A stretch of 64,000 nt of DNA from Heligmosomoides polygyrus polygyrus (GCA_947396885.1 OX377205.1:28459899-28523898); one strand, 5' to 3'; counted from the first letter of the stretch, positions 23,217 through 33,802 are shown. A program made the numbers and translations. The notes: generated by a model not told the origin, from the sequence alone.

Positions 23217-24215
23217 ATGACATGGCTCAAACAACTACCGGACCTCTATCACGCCGTCCGAAAGTACCAGATCTGTAGTTCTATCGTGGTTGACCACATC
23301 GCTGCTTTCCGAGATACCATCGTTGCCAAGCTGAAGACCGATTTCGTGGACGTCTTCGCTCCCGGTCTTGGCAAATGCACCATGGCTAAGGCCACGCTGC
23401 TACTGAAACCCAACTCGCAGCCAATTTTCAAAAGGAAGCGCCCAGTACCCTACGCCACCGTCGCGGCCCTTGACAACGAAATTGATCGCCTACTCACGGA
23501 AGGCGTAATTTCTCCCGTGACGTACTCCAGATGGGCTGCACCCATTGTCGTAGTAAAGAAATCCAACGGAACTATTCGACTATGCGCAGACTATTCGACC
23601 GGACTAAATGAAGCATTGATGTTACATCAACATACTTTGCCTACACCGGAAGATGTTTTCACTGAGCTCAATGGCGGAACTGTTTTCACCCAGATCGATC
23701 TCGCCCACGCTTATCTTCAAGTAGAAGTCGACAACGCCTCAAAAGAACTGCTGACCATTAATACTCACAGAGGACTGTTCCAATACAATCGTCTACCTTT
23801 TGGTGTCAAATCAGCACCTGGCATCTTTCAGCAGATTATCGATTCGATGATAGCTGGACTCGAAGGATGTGCCGCATATCTTGACGACATCATCGTTACT
23901 GGCCGAACGATAAAAGAGCACACCGCCAACCTCGAAGCTTTATTCGAGAGGATACAAAAATACGGATTTCGCATTCGTAGTGAGAAATGCAGCTTTCTCA
24001 CGCCGAAGTTACGCTACCTAGGCAATATTATTGATGAAAACGGACGCCGGCCAGATCCAGCCAACTCAGGGCCAAGAATCAGCATCAGTCGACAACTCTA
24101 CTACCGATATCCAGCAGTCTACCCAGGTACGACTACCATCACAGGTCGAATATCCTCAAACAGATATTCAGGCACCAACAGACTTAAGCAGCATGGCTCC
24201 ATCCCGACCGATTAG
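23217..24215 (+). CDS. Gypsy-type reverse transcriptase, truncated
   Basis: Reverse transcriptase motifs are in order: RWAAPIVVVKKSNG, RLCADYS, FTQIDLAHAYLQ (catalytic D), RLPFGVKSAPGIFQ and AAYLDDIIVTG (catalytic DD). After RYLGNIIDENGRRPDP (about 24055) the frame runs into unrelated residues, marking the deletion that removed RNase H and integrase. The other frame here keeps the integrase tail, which ends near 24306. The RT core is intact but the polyprotein is not. Confidence 0.88.
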   Translation: MTWLKQLPDLYHAVRKYQICSSIVVDHIAAFRDTIVAKLKTDFVDVFAPGLGKCTMAKATLLLKPNSQPIFKRKRPVPYATVAALDNEIDRLLTEGVISPVTYSRWAAPIVVVKKSNGTIRLCADYSTGLNEALMLHQHTLPTPEDVFTELNGGTVFTQIDLAHAYLQVEVDNASKELLTINTHRGLFQYNRLPFGVKSAPGIFQQIIDSMIAGLEGCAAYLDDIIVTGRTIKEHTANLEALFERIQKYGFRIRSEKCSFLTPKLRYLGNIIDENGRRPDPANSGPRISISRQLYYRYPAVYPGTTTITGRISSNRYSGTNRLKQHGSIPTD

Positions 24216-24285
24216 AAATAGACGTGCACCGAAGAAACTCAACGTGGATCCTACGAAGAAGACTTACGCCTCCGTTGTTCGTCTT

Positions 24286-24295
24286 AGGAGGGAGG
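24286..24295 (+). promoter_or_regulatory. Polypurine tract
   Basis: AGGAGGGAGG sits immediately 5' of the 3' LTR, the normal site of plus-strand priming. Confidence 0.75.
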
Positions 24296-24415
24296 TGTTG
24301 GAATGAGTGATCTCTGTGATAAGATGTTCTCGCCAGTGGTATAAAAGGCCTCTGGTGAGGTTGGTTGTATTCATTCTTCGTCTGCGATAAACCAGTGCGT
24401 CTGCCAGTTGTAACA
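24296..24415 (+). repeat. 3' LTR
   Basis: The LTR is 120 bp and matches the 5' LTR except at two positions. The ATTAT duplication follows. Confidence 0.93.
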
Positions 24416-24899
24416 ATTATCTAGCCACTGCTGATCCTATGTCACTTGTTGGGCACTGATCTGCGTAATTCTGTGCCAAAAACTCGAGACAGCGGTCGTA
24501 TTTCTAAAAATTCCAGTTTTTAATTAGCAGCAGGTGCGGATTTCACCTTAAAGGAGAAGAGATAGATAAAAATTTTAAATAGCTTCAGGTGTGCATTTTG
24601 AGTAAAAAGAGAGAAGATAGACAATTGATGATGTTTTGTCATAAAAAATGCTACAAACCCACCATACTTTCAGTATCATCGTCTGATATTTATCTCGAAG
24701 GCAAAGTAAAGAACGTGCTCATGCGCTTCAAAATCCATTTCTTTTCATCAACGTGAATGGCAATCCTAGGCAATCCAATCATCGTCGAAGGAAATGCATA
24801 AATTTTATATAGATTTCACCCACAGTTAGAAGTGGTGGGAATACATACCAGCATAATCAAGTGAACTAAATAGGATCCATCAGGCGAGAATTAAGGACA

Positions 24900-25945
24900 A
24901 TTAGGCCGAGGCTTTCTCCACATTTGGTGGTGTACCCCTAGGTGAATGCTGTCTCCGTTGTTGGTTTTGCTGTACACATACCATTTCCATAACTCGATCA
25001 CCAGTATGGCTGTGAAGCGTAAAATGTTCGCTGGCAATACTCAAGATCATAAAGAGCGTCTTGGGCCAAACACGCTTCAGATAGCAATTTATTATATCAC
25101 TTCCTTGGCAAAGAAATGGGAGCTGCCTCTTGCAGAGGAAAACCCCATTTTCTTCTTGCGATTTGATCAAGAAGCCATCTCGACTACCCCACTTATACTA
25201 TTCAGCGGTCAGGTTTTAGTCATACTTGAAGAAGTCTTGGTTTCATAGTTACGAGAAATCCTTCGTTCAGCAAACACTGCAGCTTTCTTGTGAAAAAAGC
25301 AAGTCACCGCATGTATAATTTAATCCGAGTCTTGAAGTCAAATATTCCGGAAGCTTACAGTCGTGCCTACAAGACCTATTTAAGACCAATCGTAGAGTCG
25401 GGAACAACGGTCTTTAATCCAACCAGAAAGAAAGATATCGACATTCTTGAAGGCATTCAGGACCACTTCACCGAAAAGTCGACGATGATATGCTTCCCGT
25501 TGAACTATGACATGCTTCCTAACCTCCTCAGAGATCTAAGCTATTTGGTCTGCCTTGACCAATAAGCAGGCGAAAGAGTCCAGATCTTATCATAATGTTT
25601 AAAACTCTCACCAAAAGCTGAACATCGACACAGAAGAATCCTTGGACGGCAGCTGGCGAGATTAGTCAGAGGAAAACTCAAACTACATGTACCTGTTGCT
25701 AAGTGAAGACTTAGAACAGATTTGTTAACTTCTAGAACTTTTACGAACAAACTTCCCTCCTAGATACGAAGTCTAATGTCTACACATGTTTGGAGTAGAG
25801 CTATTGCTTGTTGAAGTTTTATGATGTGGTTGTAGTTGATTAATGCGTGATACCGTTTTGTTCTTTTTTGCTTGCTCTGTGCTCCTACGCGTCAATCATA
25901 TTCGCGCTTTGATGAACAAATAAATGAATAACTGGTATCAAATCC
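24900..25945 (+). pseudogene. CR1-like non-LTR RT relic (R1 copy)
   Basis: Plus-strand fragments read KMFAGNTQDHKERLG (degraded RT box, ADDTK-like), SLAKKWELPL, KASHRMYNLIRVLKSN, YKTYLRPIVESGTTVFNP and DILEGIQDHFTEK. This order is the C-terminal half of CR1-type RTs, in several frames with stops. The 3' end near 25920 has AATAAATGAATA repeats typical of CR1 tails. The matching relic at 33803-34835 is part of the segmental duplication, so the insertion predates it. Confidence 0.8.
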
Positions 25946-26323
25946 AAAGCAAAGAGCTCAAGACTGCTCCTCTTGAATTCCAAGGATGTAAGCTCCACCA
26001 CTTTGCATTCCATTCAGTCGGCTTTGGATATCCAATGAGACAACTCTGTATCAAGCTCAGTCGTTCTTATTCGGCTACCAAATTTTCTTCTTTCAAACAT
26101 TTTAATTGAGCTACATTCAGCAACCACTTACTGCTTATTGCGGATTTAAAAGTGAACGACCTTGGTTTTTGACACAAAATAGAGAAAATAACTGTTCCTT
26201 AAATATTTCTGATGGTCGGTAGGTACTTGTTTTTATTGCTTTTTTGCATTTTTAAACTGGTGTGTGTTTGCTATAGACGAGTGGTTTGTTCAGCGTAGCC
26301 AAGATTGGTACAACTCTTTATTG

Positions 26324-26361
26324 CGGCTTACGTTTCGGCGTCGTCGCCTTCTTCAGAGCCT
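26324..26361 (-). ncRNA. Hammerhead-ribozyme-like motif, left end of Penelope element
   Basis: On the minus strand the order is GGCT, CTGAAGA, stem II GGCG/CGCC with loop ACGA, GAAAC, GTA, AGCC. This matches the small type I hammerheads known from Penelope-like elements: CUGANGA and GAAA core, a stem III of only two base pairs (ACGU, which can pair between two copies), and stem I GGCU/AGCC. Sequence and fold agree; cleavage is untested. Confidence 0.75.
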
Positions 26362-26598
26362 GGAAAAGTCGAAGTCATCTGAGAAGCTACCCTCCCAAAT
26401 GCCATTTCATTCTGCAGGAACCCATCCAAAAGGCTAAGAGATTACGAAAACGATGCCGAAAGAAGGCGAAAACATGGCTAACCTTAGATGTGGACAAAAG
26501 GCGTCCACCGTCACTCTGGCTGGACGAAAGATGGGTGAATGAGCTTAGAGCCCGGGGGACCACCCGCCTTAGGGACCTAATGGGTCATGACCCAGAGG

Positions 26599-27128
26599 TC
26601 AAAACCCGCAGAGGGCGACGTACTGGGCCAGCTCTTGGGTCACAGTCAAGCACTCGTCCTTCCTATTGATCTGTGGGGACTTCGCCGCAATGTACAGCGC
26701 CTCGAGAGTTCGGCGCGCCGAAATCTCATCTTCACGCGCAAGGATCTTGACCTCCACCCCAAAACAGCTGTTCGCGTGCCGCCGCACCCTGTGCTCGCCC
26801 AAGGGAGTGGAGACTTGGGACCTGCGCAACCCGTCCAAGTGCTCCTTGATCCTTACGCACAAGGGTCTACCTGTTTCACCCACATACTCCTCTCCGCACT
26901 CCACACATCTGATCAGGTACACCACACCAGACGTTTGACAGTCACCAACCTTCCCAAAAGGACAAACAACACATGATGGTGTTGTGCATAGGCGGTCATA
27001 CAAACGGTTCCGGACCAGCTGCTTCTTAAGGTTGTTAGGTGGCACTGCTACCACCCTCACATCGTCCTGCAGCTCAGCCTTCCTAACGCAGCCACGGATG
27101 GCTGCGGTCAGAGCGTCCGAAATGAACG
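26599..27128 (-). pseudogene. Inverted GIY-YIG endonuclease fragment of the Penelope element
   Basis: It encodes PFGKVGDCQTSGVVYLIRC (GIY-like), EEYVGETGRPLCVRIKEHL (YIG-like, with catalytic R and a later E region), then the C-terminal EISARRTLEALYIAAKSPQ. It is a 3' fragment with no RT. The frame here continues past the 8-base deletion site seen in the plus copy, so it shows the original C-terminus. Confidence 0.85.
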
Positions 27129-27131
27129 GAT

Positions 27132-28769
27132 ATATACGGAAATATCCGTAACCTCTCCCTATCGGGTGCCATAAAGATCGGCATAAGCGATAAAGGTGGA
27201 GACTTCGTTGTGCTGTCACAAGAGCTGGACCGAGCGATCACTCGTTTGCACCTCCAGGACGCATCGGTCTACAGTCGTTCTAGTCCTGAGGAGTTTAGAC
27301 GACAATACCGTAGACTGAACAGGAAATGGGTAAAAGTGGCACGATCCGCAAATCTACCTAAGGGGGTGATAACGAGGTTGCGTTGCGAACTGCCTACATG
27401 TTCGGTGCTCTACACGCTCATAAAGACTCACAAACTCCCTCCAGAGAGTGCCTCTGCCGACGACCCCTCAGTGTTTAAAGTCAGGCCCATCATCAGCAAT
27501 GTTGGTGGTCCTACTGACCGTATTGCTTGTTTTCTCAACCTCGTGCTTGTGCAACTACTCCAGTTTATACCTGCCCACCTACCTAGCCATTTCCTCGAAA
27601 AGCTGAGAGAAGCCAGACTGCAGAAGGAATGCGTTATGGAGTCGTTTGACGTAACATCGCTTTACACTAACGTCTCCAACAAATGCGCATTGGAGGCAGT
27701 TCTGGAAATTCTAAATGAACACCACACCAGCATAAACATGTACGGTTTATCCGTACTGCAAGTGGTAGGGCTCGTCAATGAGTGTCTGCAGTGCAACGTA
27801 TTTAGGTGGTCGGGTGAGTATTACAAGCAGATAAGAGGCCTCGCCATGGGCCAAAGACTAGCTCCAGTTCTCGCAGTTGCATTCATGTCAAAGGTGGAGG
27901 CTCCTGTGCTAGATCGAATGCCCACCATCTACTGCCGGTATATTGACGATTGCTTTATCGTCTGTCCCACTCAACTCGAGATGGATACTTGCTTTGAGTT
28001 ACTCAACCGGCAGTCAACGCACATTAAATTTACACGGGAGAAACCGCAGGAGAACTGGCTCGCATTCCTCAATGTGCAGATCCATCTTTCTGACGGGGTT
28101 TACCGAACCAGGTGGTACCGGAAGCCGGCAAGCAAGAACATCATTGTTAACTGCGCATCGGCTCACCCATTCAGTATGAAAAGAGCCGTGGTTCAGAATA
28201 TGTTCCGCACTGCTCGAGCGGTTTCATCTGAAACCGCGGAAAGGGCCTACTCTGTGAATACGGCGCACAGCATCGCGATTCAGAATGGATATGCTCCCAC
28301 TGGCGGGGCTAGTGGGCAGAGACGACAGCCAAGAACCGCTGAGGAATCGCAGCGAGAACGGTCAAAGGTGACATTCTGTGTCCCGTTCATTTCGGACGCT
28401 CTGACCGCAGCCATCCGTGGCTGCGTTAGGAAGGCTGAGCTGCAAGACCATGTGAGGGTGGTAGCAGTGCCACCTAACAACCTTAAGAAGCAGCTGGTCC
28501 GGAACCGTTTGTATGACCGCCTATGCACAACACCATCATGTGTTGTTTGTCCTTTTGGGAAGGTTGGTGACTGTCAAACGTCTGGTGTGGTGTACCTGAT
28601 CAGATGTGCGGAGTGCGGAGAGGAGTATGTGGGTGAAACAGGTAGACCCTTGTGCGTAAGGATCAAGGAGCACTTGGACGGGTTGCGCAGGTCCCAAGTC
28701 TCCACTCCCTTGGGCGAGCACAGGGTGCGGCGGCTGTTTTGGGGTGGAGGTCAAGATCCTTGCGCGTGA
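27132..28769 (+). CDS. Penelope-like reverse transcriptase with GIY-YIG endonuclease
   Basis: The frame is open upstream of the first ATG and includes SDKGGDFVVL, the typical N-terminal Penelope RT motif, so the true start is unclear or lost. RT motifs: LYTLIKTHKLPP, VRPIISNVGGPTDR, ESFDVTSLYTNV (motif A), RGLAMGQRLAPVLA (motif B), CRYIDDCFIV (motif C, catalytic YIDD), FLNVQIHLSDG. Endonuclease: CVVCPFGKVGDC, SGVVYLIRC, EEYVGETGRPL. The 3' end is frameshifted by an 8-base deletion near 28733, so the last residues (LFWGGGQDPCA) are foreign. RT and most of the endonuclease are intact. Confidence 0.9.
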   Translation: MYGNIRNLSLSGAIKIGISDKGGDFVVLSQELDRAITRLHLQDASVYSRSSPEEFRRQYRRLNRKWVKVARSANLPKGVITRLRCELPTCSVLYTLIKTHKLPPESASADDPSVFKVRPIISNVGGPTDRIACFLNLVLVQLLQFIPAHLPSHFLEKLREARLQKECVMESFDVTSLYTNVSNKCALEAVLEILNEHHTSINMYGLSVLQVVGLVNECLQCNVFRWSGEYYKQIRGLAMGQRLAPVLAVAFMSKVEAPVLDRMPTIYCRYIDDCFIVCPTQLEMDTCFELLNRQSTHIKFTREKPQENWLAFLNVQIHLSDGVYRTRWYRKPASKNIIVNCASAHPFSMKRAVVQNMFRTARAVSSETAERAYSVNTAHSIAIQNGYAPTGGASGQRRQPRTAEESQRERSKVTFCVPFISDALTAAIRGCVRKAELQDHVRVVAVPPNNLKKQLVRNRLYDRLCTTPSCVVCPFGKVGDCQTSGVVYLIRCAECGEEYVGETGRPLCVRIKEHLDGLRRSQVSTPLGEHRVRRLFWGGGQDPCA

Positions 28770-29131
28770 AGATGAGATTTCGGCGCGCCGAACTCTCGAG
28801 GCGCTGTACATTGCGGCGAAGTCCCCACAGATCAATAGGAAGGACGAGTGCTTGGCTGTGACCCAAGAGCTACGTCGCCCTCTGCGGGTTTTGACCTCTG
28901 GGTCATGACCCATTAGGTCCCTAAGGCGGGTGGTCCCCCGGGCTCTAAGCTCATTCACCCATCTTTCGTCCAGCCAGGGTGACGGTGGACGCCTTTTGTC
29001 CACATCTAAGGTTAGCCATGTTTTCGCCTTCTTTCGGCATCGTTTTCGTAATCTCTTAGCCTTTTGGATGGGTTCCTGCAGAATGAAATGGCATTTGGGA
29101 GGGTAGCTTTTCAGATGACTTCGACTTTTCC

Positions 29132-29169
29132 AGGCTCTGAAGAAGGCGACGACGCCGAAACGTAAGCCG
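29132..29169 (+). ncRNA. Hammerhead-ribozyme-like motif, right end of Penelope element
   Basis: The parts are: stem I GGCT (29133-29136), CTGAAGA (29137-29143), stem II GGCG/CGCC (29145-29148 and 29153-29156, loop ACGA), GAAA (29157-29160), C then GTA (29162-29164, predicted cleavage after A), stem I AGCC (29165-29168). It is the mirror copy of the motif at 26324-26361. Confidence 0.78.
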
Positions 29170-29223
29170 CAATAAAGAGTTGTACCAATCTTGGCTACGC
29201 TGAACAAACCACTCGTCTATAGC

Positions 29224-30100
29224 AATATCAAGGATGCCAAGGTTCATCGAGAGTCGAACATGGAATCTACTGGTGTATGTTTCTTGTATTTTTTAAATTT
29301 TCAATGTTTGTCAGGTGGACACGTTTAGACCGTTGTGTGTTCTTGAGTGTTCTTGACATCTGCAGCCAGTATTGGTTGACCTTTCAACTAACTTACTGTA
29401 GGCTTCGAAAAACTGATACTTGACCGATTATCACCCTTATATCATTTATCGAAGGTAGAGAAGTATTCATCGATTTAAAAAGTTTAGAAATTTTAGATTG
29501 TTAAGTATTGATAGTTGCTATGTGTTGTTACTGCTCACATTTGTAGTTGTTGCTGTGTTGTATGCTAACTCCAAATTGTTTCTATGCACTAGCTTACGTA
29601 TTGAATGTGTTGTATTGATCCTTTGTGTTCTGCCTGGCCTTTCATCCGGTGCGCCGCCGCTGAGCTCGCCGGCAGGTAAAGATGCGGGAAGGCGAGGCTA
29701 CCCCATTCTGGCGGCCATAAAAGGCGAGTGCTCGGAGAAAACCGCATTCTTGAGCTGTGTTCGCGGAACTGAGCCGCTACTCAGACGAAAGTCCGAATTA
29801 AGGTTAGCAAACCGCCGTACCTGCGTATACCAAGGGAAATCAGTTGGTGAGACTTCTATATTTGATATTATTCAATTGGGATGTTAAAGCGAAAGAAGAT
29901 TTTAATGATCGCCTTCACAATCATGTAATTACAGGTCATTTGAATTTAATTAAAGATATATCTCTCATGTATCTCGTACAGTTGTGAGCGAAAATAGTAG
30001 GTGGGAATGAAATCTATAGGTCGTTAGATTTTACTGTACACTGCCGAGGTCTGGTGTTCTGGTGTGGTAATTCTCCCGATAAATATTTTATCAGGATGCA
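29224..30100. other. Intergenic with a repeat pair; ORF of unknown meaning
   Basis: Segment 29330-29470 (GTGTGTTCTTGA.., GACATCTGC.., TTTATCGAAGG) recurs at 60165-60305, so it is a dispersed repeat. ORF 29498-29887 (129 aa) starts with a hydrophobic stretch (SCYVLLLLTFVVVAVLYA). It shows no recognisable domain and no splice support, so it is not called as a gene. Confidence 0.35.
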
Positions 30101-31970
30101 CAACAGCTACCTTTAAGTCGAAGTGCGGCGTGTCTAGCCAAATTTGCTTCGAGCGTCCTCTGAGCTGCTTTCCAAGGACTTAAGGTTCAGGAAAATCTTA
30201 TAGACGGTGTAGTCGATCCGTGTTCGTTCACATCCGTCGTCAAGTGCTTAGTCTTTAAGTCTGAACAATGCCAAGCGATCGCACCACGCCTGTGCCCGTC
30301 GCCCGAGCTCGGCTTTCTCTTGCGGCCATGAGGTCATCAGCATACGCAACGTCCGGAGTTTGGAGATCTCGTGAAATTGCATCCATACGACCACGCAAGC
30401 GCAGATCCCTGGTGCATCTCTACATAGATGAGAAACTCCGTCGATGAGCATGCTGGCCCTCCCACTCGACTCCTTGGGCAGGAGCGCAGAATGCGCACTC
30501 ATTATATGAGCTCTTCAGGAACTCCATGATGTCGCAGGGACCACATCACATCACGCGGTATGCGGTCAAAGGTCTTCTCCATGTCAGTAAGGCGATATGC
30601 GCTGGCTTCCAATTCTCGCAATGCTTCTCTAACAGGAGGCGGACAGAGTGAATGGCATCAACTGTGCCACGGCAGGAGATGAAACCACACTGATTAATTG
30701 AAAGCTGGAAGACATCCAGAATACGACTATTAACAATTTGCACAAAGAATTTCTTTGTATGCGATATAAGGCGAATTGTACGGCAACCCTTCCTCTTCCA
30801 AATCGGGGTAGTCGTGCTTTTCTGCCAGTTCTCAACACTTGTCAGGCGGGAAGCGGGGCACAAGCCCTTCGACTTCTACAGGTCGGCCGGCAGATCATCA
30901 GGAAAATCATGTTTCTCACAGCTGTTATGCTCTCTGTGGTCTTCTGAACAGGACCGTATACAGGAGATGCAAAAAGAATAACAAGATGGTCGAATTCAAC
31001 ATTTGAGATTTCTTCGAAGTAGCCGTGTCAGCAGCGCTTTACAGCCCTCTTACGATCCATGAGAAGATGACCGTTCTCAACATTAATCTCAAAGAACTTT
31101 TCGACTATTCTGCTTGGCGAAAGCGAGCTTTGGAGACTCGTGATGGAGAAATGCTCACCATCGCGAGTCTCCAGTTTTTCGCTCACATCAGCGTAGTGTG
31201 CGGCTCTACCAGCGGCTACCGCTTTCTTTCCTGCTTTCTTTCCTTCTAGATAATTCCTCCAATCATAAACTGTCCCATCAACGAAAAATACGTGAAATAG
31301 TCGTTTTGTCGTTTTTTTTCGGACCTTTTCTCTGACAATCCATAGCCAAGCCTACTTAGCGGTCTAACGCTGTTCAGGCTTCGTTGTGCCAATTTCGATG
31401 CGTGCAGCCCAAACTATCGCTTCGGTAGCCCTTTCTAGGTTTCGTCGACAGTTGTTTCCGTCGGCAACTGAATGCTATGAATAAGAGCTGCATCTTTCTC
31501 GTTGAATCGCCACCACTCAATGGTTGCTGGACCGCATCGATCCACCTGCCTCAGCTAACCATATCTTCTGGCTGCATTCCGCTGTTCTCTCATCAAGCAG
31601 AGACCAGATCTCGCTCTTCTACGGCGACAGCAATCTTCATCATGCCGCCACCGAAGCGTTCTTCGCTTGTTATCGTGTCGTGAAAACGTTCGGAGACGGT
31701 CATACCGAGTTCACCGTAGTCCTGGGACTTCCATAGAACCTTAAAGCCTCCTTGAATGTTCCCACAGGACCATCTCGTTTCCTGCACTACACAGAAATCC
31801 ATATTTCTTCAGTGCTCCTGCAAATTCACACGAGCGGCCCGTCAATGTACCCACATTCAACGTTGCTACGCGGGTCTTGTTTACTTTTGGGTTAGCTCAG
31901 TGCCCCTCCCCCGCTGCCTCAGGAACCCTCGCATACTTCTCACACTCGTCGGGCTTTGCGAGTGCGAGAT
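30100..31970 (-). pseudogene. RTE-type retrotransposon relic
   Basis: Minus-strand pieces match the intact RTE at 18353-21494 from 5' (31970) to 3'. They are CVVQETRWSC (31593-31802), a VSERFHDTI segment, CGFISCRGTVDAIHSVRLLL (30546-30863) and a RAQAWCDRLALF segment (30248-30502). There are many frameshifts, stops and deletions, so this is an old, dead copy. It ends where the R2 duplication begins. Confidence 0.85.
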
Positions 31971-32290
31971 AATAGGAGCTGCCCGGTTGAAAAGATAAGG
32001 ACTGAATATGTATCCTGTGCTCCAAATATCCAGTGCTGGACTTTAAAACAAATTCACAGCGCTTCCAGCGACTCACTCTTTTGAGGTGTTCCTTGGAGAA
32101 TGGATCTGCCCACATCTCTCGTGTCTACAACCGCGGATTTTTAATTAAAATTCTGTGCTCACGGAATGAAAGATTAAGGCACACTTGTTTGATTGGCTAA
32201 TTCCTATTTGAGGTAAAATCAAGTATGCAATGCACATTTCAATGCATCATTTATTGAGCAGACGAGCAAATGTCTCTGCGTTAATTAGTT

Positions 32291-33414
32291 TCAAGACAGA
32301 GAGCGAAGAGGAGGTGTGCAGAGACTCCCGCTTATGCAGGATGACATGCAGTCTCCACAAGGGGCGCCCACCTTGTAGATGTATTGGTCAACGATGTTGC
32401 CCCTGCAAAATAAATTAGCACAATTAGTCCAATAAGAAACGTAAAAATGCAGAAAAAAGGGGACCAATTATTACTGCGGCTCCAGTATCGGAACACCAGC
32501 TTTGATGTGAGTCCTAACTCACAAGTGAAACAGAAACGTTAAAAAATAGTACCGTGGTGCGTAGCGGCATACTACAACAGTGTTGCCTCCACAGCGTTGC
32601 ACTCCACATCCAAGTCTGTAAGTGGTCGCCCATGCCATCTGAAAGCGACAATTTTTCCATACTTTCATGAGTCTACTCACATAAGTTGCTCAACTCTAGA
32701 AAAGTACGACAATTTACGAATTTGCTTTCTGAGTGGCTCCATTCGATGCTATATATGGTGCGGATTGGCAGAGATTTAACTTTGTTTATCAAAGTCTTCC
32801 CCGCTTTTTGCCCAGCTCCGCATATTTGCTGCATCTCGTGAGGATGAGAGAAATCTTGTATGTTTTTCTTGCGATCTAATTGCACTTTATTATAAAAAGA
32901 AGCTGTGAAACATCACACATAACTAGGTGAGTAGGAGACGAAGTTTACACCACAATGTTTGTGTGTGGTCAATCATTAGACGATCTATCCAAGTTGTTCT
33001 CCCCTTAAGTGCCTTTTCATGCGCCGCTTTCAGAACGATACTTTTCAGAAGTGAGCTAAATGTACAACTAGAATACTACATGCATTTTTTCACGAACCTG
33101 GGTCCATCTAATTGGTGCTAGCGGTTTGGTTTGAAGGAAGTCAGTGAATCTCATCTGATGGTTAACACCATTGATTGCGATCTCGTCCCACCACGATTGT
33201 GAGGCCTTCAATTAAAGCACCTATAATCGATGACACTGAACAAGAAGAGAAGCTTTACCGAAAGCACAGCATCGTAGAACGGAATTGTGTTGGACGGGAT
33301 GATCTTCACATTTTCACCATTATCAGGGCGGGTGGCCACGGCTGATCCATTTGCATTTGATGGGCACTGGTCTGCGTAATTCTGAGCTAGCACTTCGAGA
33401 CCACGGTCGTATTT
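32291..33414 (-). CDS. CAP/SCP-TAPS (ASP-like) domain, four 3' exons, open
   Basis: Exon a, 33414-33259 (52 codons): KYDRGLEVLAQNYADQC then DNGENVKIIP, the GEN motif. Exon b, 33205-33098 (36 codons): ASQSWWDEIAINGVN to PIRWTQ. Exon c, 32638-32553: MAWATTYRLGCGVQRC, then VVVCRYAP. Exon d, 32402-32291: GNIVDQYIYKVGAPCGDC and a Cys-rich tail ending TGA. All junctions have GT/AG and matching phases (0, 0, 2). The acceptors TTTGCAG and CTTTCAG are nematode-like. This is most of a CAP domain (YDxxLE to the C-terminal cysteines); the exons encoding signal peptide and HNxxR are not next to it. They could lie upstream, possibly in the two-domain gene at 36.8-56.3 kb, or be lost. CAP proteins are secreted and include immune-modulating hookworm proteins. 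Confidence 0.88.
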
Positions 33415-33802
33415 CTAAAGATTCCAATTTTTAATTAGCAGCAGGTGCGGATTTCACCTCAAAGGAGAAGAGATAGATAAAATTTTTAAATAGCTTCATT
33501 TTGCCTTAAAGGAGAGAAGATAGACAATTGATGATGTTTTGTCATAAAAAATGCTACAAACCCACCATACTTTCAGTATCATCGTCTGATATTTATTTCG
33601 AAGGCAAAGTAAAGAACGTGCTCATGCGCTTCAAAATCCATTTCTTTTCATCAACGTGAATGGCAATCCTAGGCAATCCAATCATCGTCGAAGGAAATGA
33701 ATAAATTTTATATAGATTTCACCTACAGTTAGAAGTGGTGGGAATAGATACCAGCATAATCAAGTGAACTAAATAGGACCCATCAGGCGAGGATTAAGGA
33801 CA

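Larger units (their letters stand above)
21880..24415 (+). mobile_element. Gypsy-type LTR retrotransposon with internal deletion
   Basis: It is bounded by two 120-bp LTRs that start TGTTGGAATGA and end GTTGTAACA. A 5-bp target duplication, ATTAT, lies at 21875-21879 and 24416-24420. Inside are gag, protease and RT regions, but RNase H and most of integrase are missing. The element is therefore non-autonomous. It sits in the GENV-encoding exon of CAP copy R1; R2 shows the empty site. With only two differences between LTRs it is young. Confidence 0.95.
17408..24503 (-). pseudogene. CAP/SCP-TAPS gene copy R1, disrupted
   Basis: Four exons match R2. The first (24503-24416 plus 21879-21815) encodes KYDRCLEFLAQNYADQC. 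It is split by the LTR element and also hits an in-frame stop just before the insertion, where R2 has extra codons. The second (21621-21514) encodes SQSWWDEIAVNGVN to PIRWTQ and is intact. The third (17895-17810) encodes MAWATTYRLGCGVQRC and is intact. The last (17518-17408) lacks one G just after the acceptor relative to R2 and so is out of frame. Family knowledge: CAP proteins are secreted, Cys-rich and expanded in hookworms. Here the gene is dead, and an RTE copy and a MITE lie in its introns. Confidence 0.9.
17090..25945. repeat. Segmental duplication, copy R1
   Basis: The sequence from GGTTGATGAGATAAGGAC to AATAACTGGTATCAAATC is collinear with 31975-34835 (R2) once three insertions are removed: the RTE at 18353-21511, the MITE at 21656-21794 and the LTR element at 21880-24420. 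It carries the last four exons of a CAP gene on the minus strand plus a CR1-like relic. R1 also has a private tandem duplication at 17609-17843. Both copies end at the 3' end of the CR1-like relic. Confidence 0.9.
26270..29223 (+). mobile_element. Penelope-like element with inverted 3' copy at its 5' side
   Basis: An RT/GIY-YIG ORF runs plus. The 3' part of the element (28383-29223) is repeated in inverted orientation at 26270-27129. The two outer ends match exactly over CTCGTCTATAGC. Partial copies in tandem or inverted arrangement are a known habit of Penelope elements. Each end carries a hammerhead-like motif. The right copy lacks about 8 bases near 28733 and about 9 near 28876 relative to the left one. 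Confidence 0.88.

Noticed and set aside
26599..26976. Plus-strand ORFs at 26.3-27.0 kb and minus-strand ORFs at 28.5-29.2 kb
   Set aside because: They are antisense shadows of the GIY-YIG coding sequence.
29498..29887. 129-aa ORF with hydrophobic start as a secreted protein gene
   Set aside because: No family motif, splice support or conservation within the window, and it lies in repeat-derived DNA.
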